From contig NZ_UFQC01000003.1 in assembly GCF_900496975.1 (NCBI RefSeq), positions 186,001-250,000 of the forward strand: a stretch of 64,000 bases of DNA, given 5' to 3'. This document shows positions 27,998 to 35,224 of this stretch, one piece after another. Every line of letters starts with the position of its first letter. The first letter of the stretch is position 1. The position numbers and the translations under genes are program-made. Source of the DNA: Achromobacter veterisilvae. GTDB lineage: Bacteria > Pseudomonadota > Gammaproteobacteria > Burkholderiales > Burkholderiaceae_B. The notes beneath the pieces were generated by a model. The model did no database searches. It saw only the letters and a list, made by a program, of their open reading frames with translations, and was not told the origin of the DNA.

Positions 27998-28384
27998 ATG
28001 GAAATGATCCATACGCACAAGGCCACGCCGCCAGCGGGCCATTATTCGCAGGCGGTGCGCGCCAACGGCTTCGTATTCGTCTCGGGGCAGTTGGGGTTCC
28101 TGCCGCCCGCGGCGCCCGGCGAGCGGCCCGCGCTCGCCAGCGGCGCGGCCGGCCAGGCGCGGGAGGCGCTGCGCAACCTGAGGGAGATCCTGGAAGCGGC
28201 CGGCTCGTCGCTCGCCGCCGTCGCCAGCGTGACGGTGTACATCCCCGACGTGGGGCTCTGGGACGAAGTCAACCGGGTCTACGAGCAGTGCTTCGGCGGG
28301 CACCGCCCCGCGCGCGCGATCGTGCCCACGCGCGAACTGCACCACGGGGCGCTGGTGGAGATCAGCGCGATCGCCCTGGGCTGA
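27998..28384 (+). CDS. RidA-family protein (second copy)
   Basis: A 128-residue RidA-family protein with the classical layout: PPAGHYSQAVRANGFVFVSG at the start, QAREALRNLREILEAAGSSL, VTVYIPDVGLWDEVNRVYEQ, and the arginine-bearing segment RPARAIVPTRELHHGALVEI with Glu near the end. RidA hydrolyses 2-aminoacrylate-type enamines released by PLP dehydratases. It lies 24 bases after the PLP enzyme with its own GAGGA site, so the pair is probably one operon. Confidence 0.92.
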   Translation: MEMIHTHKATPPAGHYSQAVRANGFVFVSGQLGFLPPAAPGERPALASGAAGQAREALRNLREILEAAGSSLAAVASVTVYIPDVGLWDEVNRVYEQCFGGHRPARAIVPTRELHHGALVEISAIALG

Positions 28385-28459
28385 CCGTTTCAATAAGAAA
28401 TATCACGTTTCTTATAGCCGAAGTTAGGTAGCAAGATTTTTCCGACCATCAGGCCAAAA

Positions 28460-28481
28460 CCGCCGCGCTGGAGCGCGGCGG
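28460..28481. terminator. GC hairpin after the second RidA gene
   Basis: CCGCCGCGC-TGGA-GCGCGGCGG, a 9-bp perfect stem. The T-run is on the minus-strand side only (TTTT), so rightward termination would be non-canonical. Confidence 0.45.
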
Positions 28482-28594
28482 CAACGGCGCCTGCACGCCT
28501 ATATCATGGAATTTATCCATGGTTCCATGTACTTAGCGTTGAAATAGCGGCCAACAAACGGCTCATATCCGGGTCTCGGGTTCCGGCTCTGCTT

Positions 28595-28612
28595 ATACAA
28601 TTTGAATTGTAT
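28595..28612. promoter_or_regulatory. AATT-rich palindrome before the barrel gene
   Basis: ATACAATTTGAATTGTAT has perfect 8-base arms around TG, 22 bases before the proposed start, within an A+T-rich segment likely to hold the promoter. A second inverted repeat, CATGGAA/TTCCATG, lies at 28505-28529. Confidence 0.55.
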
Positions 28613-28634
28613 TTTGTATAGAAAGTAGAAAATC

Positions 28635-29723
28635 GTGAACCTCGCTGGACGCCGTATGACCTTCCAACCGCCTTTCCGCATGGCACGGCCCATTCCGTCC
28701 TTGCCTGCTTTGCCCTTTTCCCGGCGCGCCACGGCCCTGGCGCTTGCGGCCGCGTGCCTTGCCCCTTGGCAGGGCGCCGCGGCGGCGCCGCCGCCCGCCT
28801 CGAATGCCGCCCAGATCGCCGCGCTGAAAGCGGCCCAGGCGGAATACCGCAAGGAAGTCGAGGCCCGCGGCGCCAACGCCGTCGCGCTGGGGCAGACCGC
28901 GTCCATCCTGCTTCTGGACACCGAACTCGGAACGGTGGGCCAGCGCCAGGGCGAATTGCGCAACATGCCGGACAAGGGCGGCCTCTGGGTGCGCGGCACG
29001 GGCAGCAATTACAAGGTCGAAACGGCCAACGCCAGCCGGTTCGACCAGGACGCGAGCGCCATCTCGGTCGGCGCGGATTACGCCTGGACCGCCAGCTCGG
29101 CCAAGGTCTACCTGGGGGCGTTCGCCGGGCTGTCGCAGTCCGAACAGAACGCGGAATACGGCACGCGCGGAAAGATCGACAGCCGCTATGCGGGCATCTA
29201 TCTGTCGTACGTCCACGACAACGGCCTGTATGTCGACGTCGTCAACAAGGTAGGCCGGATCGACCAGGACGTGCGGTTCGATCTGCCCCTGAACCGCGGC
29301 ACTTATTCCGACGGCGTGTCTCACACGACCTACAGCGGCAGCGTGGAACTCGGCTATCACTGGCGCCTGGCGGACCGGTGGTTCATCGAGCCGCAGCTTC
29401 AGGGCATCTACAGCCGCAGCAGCCAGACCTCGATCGAGGGGCGGGCCGGCCTGCGCGCGGGGCGCGACTTCGGCCTGGCCGGCGGCGGCACGCTGCAGCC
29501 CTACGCCAAGGTGTCGTATTTGAAGCAGTTCTCGCACGACGACACGGTGGGTTTCGGCGATTCGAGCTACGACGTGGCGCTGCCTGGAAACCGCTGGCAA
29601 CTGGGCGGCGGCGTGGCGGTGGCGTCGGGACGCCATCGGGCCTTCGTGGATCTACAGTACGGCCGCGGCGCGAGCGTCAGCCAGGAAGTCACCGCGAACA
29701 TCGGCTACAGCTTCCGCTTCTGA
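28635..29723 (+). CDS. Autotransporter-type outer-membrane beta-barrel protein lacking a passenger
   Basis: A 362-residue exported protein. A long signal peptide (FSRRATALALAAACLAPWQG, cleavage near GAAAA) is followed by about 50 helical residues (AAQIAALKAAQAEYRKEVEA). The rest is an autotransporter barrel domain: GGLWVRGTGSNYKVE, SAISVGADYAW, QGIYSRSSQTSIEGRAG, ending with the outer-membrane sorting strand GYSFRF. Barrel length (~275 residues) matches pertactin-family translocators. The passenger, usually hundreds of residues, is absent. The start is uncertain: GTG 28635, ATG 28656 or ATG 28680. A palindrome overlaps the promoter region, suggesting specific regulation. Confidence 0.85.
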   Translation: MNLAGRRMTFQPPFRMARPIPSLPALPFSRRATALALAAACLAPWQGAAAAPPPASNAAQIAALKAAQAEYRKEVEARGANAVALGQTASILLLDTELGTVGQRQGELRNMPDKGGLWVRGTGSNYKVETANASRFDQDASAISVGADYAWTASSAKVYLGAFAGLSQSEQNAEYGTRGKIDSRYAGIYLSYVHDNGLYVDVVNKVGRIDQDVRFDLPLNRGTYSDGVSHTTYSGSVELGYHWRLADRWFIEPQLQGIYSRSSQTSIEGRAGLRAGRDFGLAGGGTLQPYAKVSYLKQFSHDDTVGFGDSSYDVALPGNRWQLGGGVAVASGRHRAFVDLQYGRGASVSQEVTANIGYSFRF

Positions 29724-29812
29724 TTCCCGCCGGAGCCGGCCGCGGGCGGGCGCCGCCCATGGCCCGCGCCTATAATGCGTGCGCCTCAATGCCTTCGGGG
29801 GAGATCGTTCGC

Positions 29813-30085
29813 ATGCAGTACGAATACCTGTTCTGGTCCATGGCCGCGATGGTGGCGGTGGCCCTGGCCGGCGGCTCGCTCTGCGGCCGCCTGCGCTCCG
29901 TCAAGCATGCGCTCGCGGGCGTCGCCGCGCTTGCGGCGGCGGTCTTCGTGGCGGTGTTCGTGCTGTCGCGCCGAGGCGGCTTCGGCGATCTGTCGGCGAT
30001 GCTGTCGATCGCCGCCTTCATGTTCAGCCTGGTGATCGGCACCGCGGCGTCGCTGCTCACGCGGCGCATCCTGCGGCGCCGCTGA
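29813..30085 (+). CDS. Hypothetical membrane protein, 90 residues
   Basis: Not recognised. Three hydrophobic segments: WSMAAMVAVALAGGSLCG, ALAGVAALAAAVFVAVFVLS and LSIAAFMFSLVIGTAASLLT. It ends in the positive tail RRILRRR. A perfect -10-like TATAAT lies at 29771-29776 with the ATG about 37 bases later. The -35 region is not consensus. No neighbours that suggest a role. Confidence 0.65.
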   Translation: MQYEYLFWSMAAMVAVALAGGSLCGRLRSVKHALAGVAALAAAVFVAVFVLSRRGGFGDLSAMLSIAAFMFSLVIGTAASLLTRRILRRR

Positions 30086-30098
30086 GCCGCCAGGCGCG

Positions 30099-30398
30099 TC
30101 ATTCTTCCGCGTCGAAGTCCTCGTCTTCGTCGTCGTCTTCGTCCTGCTCCAGGGCGTCATAGCCCTTCCAGGTGATGCGCCAGCGCGTCGCCCCCGCGTT
30201 CGCGGCGGTTTCGCTCACCTGCTTGACCAGTCCGGCGTCCTCCAGCAGATCCAGGTGGTGCGCGATCAATTGCAGGCCCTGTTCCTCGGGATGCGGCGCC
30301 AGGGCTGCGTTCTTGATGTCGTGCGTGCTCAGGTTGGGGCCCGGCGCGTCGCGCAGGGCGCCCAGGATCGTGACGACCAGATCGAAATCGCGTTGCAT
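30099..30398 (-). CDS. DUF2513-like winged-helix protein with acidic tail
   Basis: A 99-residue protein beginning MQRDFDLVVTILGALRDAPG and containing HHLDLLEDAGLVKQVSETAA and RITWKGYDALE. This pattern is like DUF2513/YjcQ-type winged-helix proteins (also MarR-like). It ends with an unusual run of Asp/Glu (EQDEDDDEDEDFDAEE). I prefer the start at 30398, which places GGTGG upstream. ATG 30410 is possible. Function unknown. Family call is from the N-terminal pattern only. Confidence 0.65.
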   Translation of the reverse strand: MQRDFDLVVTILGALRDAPGPNLSTHDIKNAALAPHPEEQGLQLIAHHLDLLEDAGLVKQVSETAANAGATRWRITWKGYDALEQDEDDDEDEDFDAEE

Positions 30399-30518
30399 GA
30401 TGTCCACCATGTAGGGAAAGGATAGGGCGACGATAGCAGAGTTCCATGGCGCCGACGCGACAGGCCGCGCGCCCGGGTTACAGTCCAGGGTTCTCGATAA
30501 CCGACATATGCAGACACC

Positions 30519-30917
30519 ATGAAGAAACCCGCAGAACGCGATTGCCTGGCGCTGGTCCCCGGCTACTCCGGCCAGGCCGCCAAGCTTTTTCTTTCGCGCG
30601 GCGCCGACGAACGCATCGACGGCGTGACCGTGTTCGACCTGCTGGGCCACGTCAAGCTGCAGGGCAGCGCCGAGGCGGCCGCGGCGTGGATCGGCGAATG
30701 GCTGGCCCACGAAGCCAGCAACCGCAAGGCAAGGCGCACCCAGTTGCTGGCCCAGATGTTCATCTGCAAGCTCGCGGACGACGAAAAAGATGCCTTCCTG
30801 GCCGCGCAGAAGCCGCTGGCCGGCGTGCTCGAGGCCGCCGGCGTGCGCAGGCGCAGCGTCGCGGCGACCTCGGGCGCGGCCCGCAAGTCGCTCGGACCGA
30901 ATGTCAGGAAGCATTAG
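30519..30917 (+). CDS. Hypothetical protein, 132 residues
   Basis: Not recognised. Soluble, mostly helical (WIGEWLAHEASNRKARRTQL, CKLADDEKDAFLAAQKPLAG), opening MKKPAERDCLALVPGYSGQA and ending in a basic tail RKSLGPNVRKH. Divergent from the DUF2513-like gene, with about 120 bases between starts. Confidence 0.6.
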   Translation: MKKPAERDCLALVPGYSGQAAKLFLSRGADERIDGVTVFDLLGHVKLQGSAEAAAAWIGEWLAHEASNRKARRTQLLAQMFICKLADDEKDAFLAAQKPLAGVLEAAGVRRRSVAATSGAARKSLGPNVRKH

Positions 30918-31010
30918 TCGAAGGCTGTTATAGTCGCGCCTGGGCGTGCGTGTGCACCTGCGCGGTGCGTGCCCAGGCGGGCCTTGCCCGCGAATCTAGG
31001 AAGATGGAAC

Positions 31011-31331
31011 ATGGAAATAGTAAGTCGGCAGATTGCCGACGTGGCGGGCGGCGTTGAACTGCACACCACGCTGGATGGCGAAAGCATAAGCGTCTACGTG
31101 GTCGTGGGCGTGACCGATCTGAATGCGATCGCAGACATCGTGCCGCGCGCAAAGGTCGAGGCCGGGGCGGATATACACGCCGCGAATGTCGACGATGTTG
31201 ATAATGCGCAAGAACAAATCGACCAGGTCCTGGAAAATATGAATCCCGGCGACGTGGCGGTTTTCCTTTGCTCGGGTCCCGATGCTTTCGGCGCGGCGCT
31301 CGACCTGCTGGGTTTACCTATCGACGAGTAA
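31011..31331 (+). CDS. Hypothetical acidic protein, 106 residues
   Basis: Not recognised. Acidic soluble protein: MEIVSRQIADVAGGVELHTT, VVGVTDLNAIADIVPRAKVE, DVDNAQEQIDQVLENMNPGD, FLCSGPDAFGAALDLLGLPI. The alternating hydrophobic pattern suggests a small alpha/beta fold. AGGAAGA before the ATG supports the start. The upstream in-frame ATG at 30969 lacks such a site. Confidence 0.65.
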   Translation: MEIVSRQIADVAGGVELHTTLDGESISVYVVVGVTDLNAIADIVPRAKVEAGADIHAANVDDVDNAQEQIDQVLENMNPGDVAVFLCSGPDAFGAALDLLGLPIDE

Positions 31332-31702
31332 GCCTGGCGGCAAACCAAAGTGCTAGCCCAAACGGCGTATGAAGGATCGTACGCGGGCAGGCGGCATTTA
31401 TATAAGCCTTGATTGTTTTTTTATGATGTGTGGGTGTTAACACCTATGCAGGACTTCTTATTGCCTATGAAATCGTGTGAATTCAGTGCGCCGTTTCTCT
31501 TTGTTGCATTATTGGCACGCATTTTTTAGGATTATGTTGACTTGTGAGGGGAACCTAACGATAGTGTCGGCACACGATCACAAGCGTTGCGATTTTCGTT
31601 CAGTGCCGTGCCTTTTCCGGCTCAGCGTTATTGTTCTACTGTCCCCTCCTTGATTGATTCGTGACCTCCGGGCATTTGCCCATTATCTCTAGGAAATACA
31701 GT
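31332..31702 (+). other. Long A+T-richer leader region of the first cold-shock gene
   Basis: 371 bases without a gene, noticeably richer in A+T than its surroundings. It contains the perfect palindrome GGTGTTAACACC (31433-31444). A possible promoter has TTGCAT (31504-31509) and TAGGAT (31527-31532) spaced 17 bases apart. If that promoter is used, the 5' leader of the cold-shock message would be about 165 bases, the length typical of cold-regulated csp leaders. Confidence 0.5.
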
Positions 31703-31906
31703 ATGGAAACCGGCGTCGTTAAGTGGTTCAACTCGGAAAAAGGCTATGGCTTCATCACCCCGGAAGCGGGTGGTAAGGATCTGTTCGCTCACTTCTCCGA
31801 AATTCAGGGTTCGGGCTTCAAGTCCCTGGAAGAGAACCAGCGCGTCAGCTTTGTGACGGCCAATGGCCCCAAGGGCCCGCAAGCCACGAAGATCCAGGTC
31901 CTGTAA
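31703..31906 (+). CDS. cspA: Cold-shock protein, CspA family (first copy)
   Basis: A 67-residue single cold-shock domain that binds single-stranded nucleic acids and acts as an RNA chaperone. RNP1 is KGYGFITP (residues ~15-22) and RNP2 is DLFAHFSEI (~28-36), inside the standard five-strand fold beginning [14 protein letters not shown]. The start at 31703 follows TAGGAA. An upstream in-frame ATG (31661) would add non-family residues. The long leader upstream and the strong terminator downstream indicate a monocistronic message. Confidence 0.96.
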   Translation: METGVVKWFNSEKGYGFITPEAGGKDLFAHFSEIQGSGFKSLEENQRVSFVTANGPKGPQATKIQVL

Positions 31907-31928
31907 GGTCCTGAGTTTTCGAGAAAAA

Positions 31929-31951
31929 AGCCCCCTCGCGGGGCTTTTTTT
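31929..31951 (+). terminator. Intrinsic terminator of the first cold-shock gene
   Basis: AGCCCC-CTCGC-GGGGCT followed by a run of seven T, preceded by AAAAAA. Textbook rho-independent terminator 22 bases after the stop. Confidence 0.92.
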
Positions 31952-31960
31952 GTTGCCGGA

Positions 31961-32205
31961 CCGCCCCAAGACAAAACGCTCCCTCGGGGGGCAGCAAGCG
32001 CGCGTAGCGTGCGCAGCGTGGGGGCATTTTTTGTCGCCGGGCCGCCCCAAGACAAAAACGCCCCCTTGGGGGGGCAGCAAGCGCGCGTAGCGTGCGCGGC
32101 GTGCGGGCATTTTTGTCGCCGGGCCGCCCCAAGACAAAAACGCCCCCTTGGGGGGCAGCAAGCGCGCGTAGCGTGCGCAGCGTGGGGGCATTTTTTGTTT
32201 TTTTG
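31961..32205 (+). repeat. Three tandem copies of an 81-82 bp element
   Basis: Copies begin at 31961, 32042 and 32124 with CCGCCCCAAGACAAAA. Each continues through a CCTTGGGG-type complement, then GGCAGCAAGCGCGCGTAGCG and a G-rich plus T-run end (GGGGGCATTTTTTG). Each unit contains CCCCAAG...CTTGGGG, able to pair, and a terminal T-run, so each looks terminator-like. Copies differ at a few positions and by one base in length. Confidence 0.93.
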
Positions 32206-32316
32206 CCGTGGCGGATCCGAGGTATGGGGTAATCCCTATTCACGCGGTATTCTCTGGCTATTCCGGCGGCAGGCCGTTATGCCATCGCCGGCCACCTTCA
32301 GCAGGATTGCGCCGCC

Positions 32317-32880
32317 ATGACCTCTCTTTTTCCTTCGTCGCTCGCCACGCAACCGCAGGACGTCGTCTCGTTCTGGCTCGATGCGGGGCCGCAGCAGTGG
32401 TTCACCAAGAACGCCGGGTTCGACGCCATGTTCCGCGAGCGCTTCGAAGGCGCGCATTTTGCGGCCGCGGCGCGCCGATTGGACGGCTGGCTGGACGATG
32501 CCGACGGCGCGCTGGCGCTGATGATCCTGCTGGACCAGTTCCCCCGCAATGCCTACCGGGACACGGCGCACATGTTCGCCACCGATCCCCTGGCGCAGTA
32601 CTTCGCCGACCGCGCCATCGCGGCCGGGCACGACCTGGCCGTGGATCCGCGGCTGCGCCAGTTTTTCTATCTGCCTTTCGAGCATGCCGAGAACCTGGTC
32701 GCGCAGAACCGCGCCGTCGCCCTGATGGAGCCCCTGGACGCGGACTCGCTGCGCTGGGCGGTCCTGCATCGCGACATCATCAAGCGCTTCGGGCGCTTCC
32801 CCCACCGCAACGCCGCGCTGGGCCGGCAGACGAGCCAGGCCGAACAGGAATTCCTGGAAACCGGCGGGTTCGCCGGCTAG
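32317..32880 (+). CDS. DUF924 family protein
   Basis: A 187-residue soluble protein matching the DUF924 pattern: DVVSFWLDAGPQQWFTKNAG at the start, ALMILLDQFPRNAYRDTAHM in the middle, and QFFYLPFEHAENLVAQNRAV then IIKRFGRFPHRNAALGR near the end. These form a TPR-like all-helical fold of unknown biochemical role. The start has only a weak AGGA upstream. It lies after the tandem repeat and is probably transcribed alone. Confidence 0.92.
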   Translation: MTSLFPSSLATQPQDVVSFWLDAGPQQWFTKNAGFDAMFRERFEGAHFAAAARRLDGWLDDADGALALMILLDQFPRNAYRDTAHMFATDPLAQYFADRAIAAGHDLAVDPRLRQFFYLPFEHAENLVAQNRAVALMEPLDADSLRWAVLHRDIIKRFGRFPHRNAALGRQTSQAEQEFLETGGFAG

Positions 32881-33170
32881 GAAGGGCGGGCAGGGCATTG
32901 GGTATCCTTCTGTATCGGTGCTTGGCAACTTGAAAGCATTTGGCGCCGGCATGGCTTGGCGCCATCGTTTTCCGTAGTCCGCGTGCAATGGGACGGACGC
33001 ATATTTGACGATTTTCGAGGTTCGCCAATACACTGGGTTCAGCGAGATTTTCAAGCGACGCGGTCTGCGTTTCTCTTGTCGCCGTCAGTGGTACTGCGGT
33101 TGCTTCCTCTCCCATCCTTGATGATCTGGCGCCCCGCGAGCAATCGCTTTTCATAGGTCAAGGACACTCC

Positions 33171-33377
33171 ATGGCAACCGGCATCGTTAAGTGGTTCAAC
33201 GCCGAAAAGGGTTATGGCTTCATCATGCCCGACGACGGCAGCAAGGATCTTTTCGCTCACTACTCCGAGATCCGCAGCGAAGGCTACAAGTCGCTGCAGG
33301 AAAACCAGCGCGTCACGTTCGACGTCGGCACCGGCCCGAAGGGGCCGAGCGCAAAGAACATCAAGGTCGCGGCCTGA
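33171..33377 (+). CDS. cspA: Cold-shock protein, CspA family (second copy)
   Basis: A 68-residue cold-shock domain with [20 protein letters not shown] (RNP1 KGYGFI) and DLFAHYSEI (RNP2). It differs from the first copy mainly in the C-terminal strands ([19 protein letters not shown]). The 290-base region before it contains no gene and probably serves as promoter plus leader. TCAAGGA precedes the ATG. A strong terminator follows. Confidence 0.95.
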   Translation: MATGIVKWFNAEKGYGFIMPDDGSKDLFAHYSEIRSEGYKSLQENQRVTFDVGTGPKGPSAKNIKVAA

Positions 33378-33421
33378 TCCGAGCCGGGCAGCGCTCCGGG
33401 CCAGCCCGGCGCCCTACCCAT

Positions 33422-33461
33422 AAAAAAGCCCCCACACATTTTGCGTGTGGGGGCTTTTTTT
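33422..33461 (+). terminator. Intrinsic terminator of the second cold-shock gene
   Basis: GCCCCCACAC and its exact complement GTGTGGGGGC around a 7-base loop, flanked by AAAAAA and TTTTTTT. It can act in both directions and separates this gene from the convergent UPF0114 gene. Confidence 0.95.
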
Positions 33462-33491
33462 GCGCGGTGTGGGAGCCTCTAACCTTTTTTT

Positions 33492-34040
33492 TTAGTGTTT
33501 GGCGTGGCTGGCCGGGGTGGAGAGCTTGTCCACCAGTGCGATGCCCAGCGCCGAGACGATGAACAGGCCGTGGATGATGGTCTGCCACATGACGCCGGCC
33601 TCGGAGAAGCGGGCGTTGGGCGTGCCCAGCGTGCCGGCTTCGATGAAGGTGCGCAGCAGGTGGATCGACGAGATCCCGATGATGGCCATCGCCAGCTTGA
33701 CCTTGAGCACGCTGGCGTTCACGTGGCTGAGCCACTCCGGCTGGTCAGGGTGGCCTTGCAGGCGCAGGCGGGACACGAAGGTCTCGTAGCCGCCCACGAT
33801 CACCATGACCAGCAGGTTCGAGATCATGACCACGTCGATCAGGCCCAGCACCAGCAGCATGATCTCCATTTCCCCGAAGCTCGTGGCGTGCGTCAGCAGA
33901 TGCCACAGCTCTTTCAGGAACAGCATGACGTAGACGCCTTGCGCGACGATCAGGCCCAGGTACAGGGGCAGTTGCAGCCAGCGGGAACTGAAGATCAGGC
34001 CGGGCAGCAGGCCAAGGCGGGGAGGGGTGTCAGGGATCAT
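33492..34040 (-). CDS. UPF0114 (YqhA/TIGR00645) family inner-membrane protein
   Basis: A 182-residue membrane protein with about four helices. Family-typical segments are [53 protein letters not shown] and [20 protein letters not shown]. Full family length. Function not established for the family. Confidence 0.93.
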   Translation of the reverse strand: MIPDTPPRLGLLPGLIFSSRWLQLPLYLGLIVAQGVYVMLFLKELWHLLTHATSFGEMEIMLLVLGLIDVVMISNLLVMVIVGGYETFVSRLRLQGHPDQPEWLSHVNASVLKVKLAMAIIGISSIHLLRTFIEAGTLGTPNARFSEAGVMWQTIIHGLFIVSALGIALVDKLSTPASHAKH

Positions 34041-34301
34041 TGTGGGTGCGAGCCGTAGGGTATGTGCGAAAAAAAGGCGGGCGCAATTCTATCAATGCCG
34101 TGTGGCCGCCGGCATCATTTTTTCGTGGCGGGAATCGTCGCCGCGGCGCGGCCGCTAGCACGATCGCGGGGGATTTGCCGGGGTTTTCTGTAAGGAAAAC
34201 TGGCATTTGCGAAACTCTGTGCCGAAACGTTCAGAGCGCATTGGCCATATATAGAATTGCCGCCTCGTTGGCATGGAGCCAGTCAAGAGGAGTTTGTTCC
34301 C

Positions 34302-35057
34302 ATGAAGATCCGCTACGCCGTTGCCGCGTTGGCCGTTGCGCTTGCCCCTTATTCCGCCTCGCATGCGTTGGACATCGGGGGATTGGTGGGCGCCGGCAGC
34401 AAGGTCGTCCAGGCCGCCACCTTGAGCGACGCCGAAATCAAGGCCCTGTCGGACAAGGCCTGCGCCCAGAGCGACTCGCAAGAGAAGATCGCCGCGCCCG
34501 GCAGCAAGTACGACGCCCGCCTGCAGAAGATCGCCAAGTCGCTGGGCGGCACGGTGAACGGCCAGAAGGCCAGCTACAAGGTCTACATCACGAAGGACGT
34601 CAATGCGTGGGCCATGGCCAACGGCTGCATCCGCGTCTATAGCGGCCTGATGGACATGATGACCGACGACGAAGTGATGGGCGTGGTCGGCCACGAAATC
34701 GGCCACGTGGCGCTGGGCCACAGCAAGAAGGCGATGCAGACCGCCTACACCGTTTCCGCCGCGCGCGACGCCGCCGGCGCGGCGGGCGGCTCGACCGTTG
34801 CCGCCCTGAGCGCCTCGCAGTTGGGCGACCTGACCGAGAAGTTCATCAATGCGCAGTTCTCGCAGTCGCAGGAAAGCGGGGCCGACGATTACTCGTTCGA
34901 CCTGCTGCAATCCAAGAAGCTGAACACCCGCGGCCTGGTGACCGCGTTCCAGAAGCTGGCGGAACTGGACGGCGGCAAGAGCGATATGATGAGCTCGCAC
35001 CCGTCTTCGGCCAAGCGCGCCCAGCACATCGAAGAGCGCATCGCCAAGGCCAAATAA
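34302..35057 (+). CDS. M48-family metallopeptidase (LoiP/YggG-like)
   Basis: A 251-residue exported zinc peptidase. The signal peptide (MKIRYAVAALAVALAPYSAS) is followed by the catalytic HEIGHVALGH motif (~residues 142-151) and the third zinc ligand in SQSQESGADDYSFDLL (Glu ~205). SSHPSSAKRAQHIEERI near the end is typical of M48B/LoiP relatives. There is no lipobox cysteine at the expected place, unlike E. coli LoiP, so it is probably periplasmic rather than lipid-anchored. AGAGGAG precedes the ATG at 34302. Confidence 0.93.
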   Translation: MKIRYAVAALAVALAPYSASHALDIGGLVGAGSKVVQAATLSDAEIKALSDKACAQSDSQEKIAAPGSKYDARLQKIAKSLGGTVNGQKASYKVYITKDVNAWAMANGCIRVYSGLMDMMTDDEVMGVVGHEIGHVALGHSKKAMQTAYTVSAARDAAGAAGGSTVAALSASQLGDLTEKFINAQFSQSQESGADDYSFDLLQSKKLNTRGLVTAFQKLAELDGGKSDMMSSHPSSAKRAQHIEERIAKAK

Positions 35058-35099
35058 GGCGCCGGCAGGCGTTTTTCCTCCCCGTGCGGGACGGAAAAC

Positions 35100-35142
35100 G
35101 GGGCGCGAGTATCCGGACTTATCCGGGTGCTCGCGCCCCTTT
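35100..35142 (+). terminator. Terminator after the M48 peptidase gene
   Basis: GGGGCGCGAG (35100-35109) pairs with CTCGCGCCCC (35130-35139), followed by TTT. The 20-base loop itself carries the repeat TATCCGG twice (with a single-base variant). Confidence 0.75.
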
Positions 35143-35224
35143 GCGTCAGCGGTCCGGAAGTTTCCGGTAAAATGGCGCGTTTATCCGCCCGTTACCTCTT
35201 ATCTCTCGGAATATAGGTCTTTTA

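Noticed and set aside
28635-29723. Barrel gene as a pseudogene fragment of a large autotransporter
   Set aside because: It has its own signal peptide, an intact frame and a promoter-like region, and no passenger fragments are found upstream.
31961-32205. CRISPR array
   Set aside because: The repeats are 81-82 bp head-to-tail with no unique spacers, and no cas genes are nearby.
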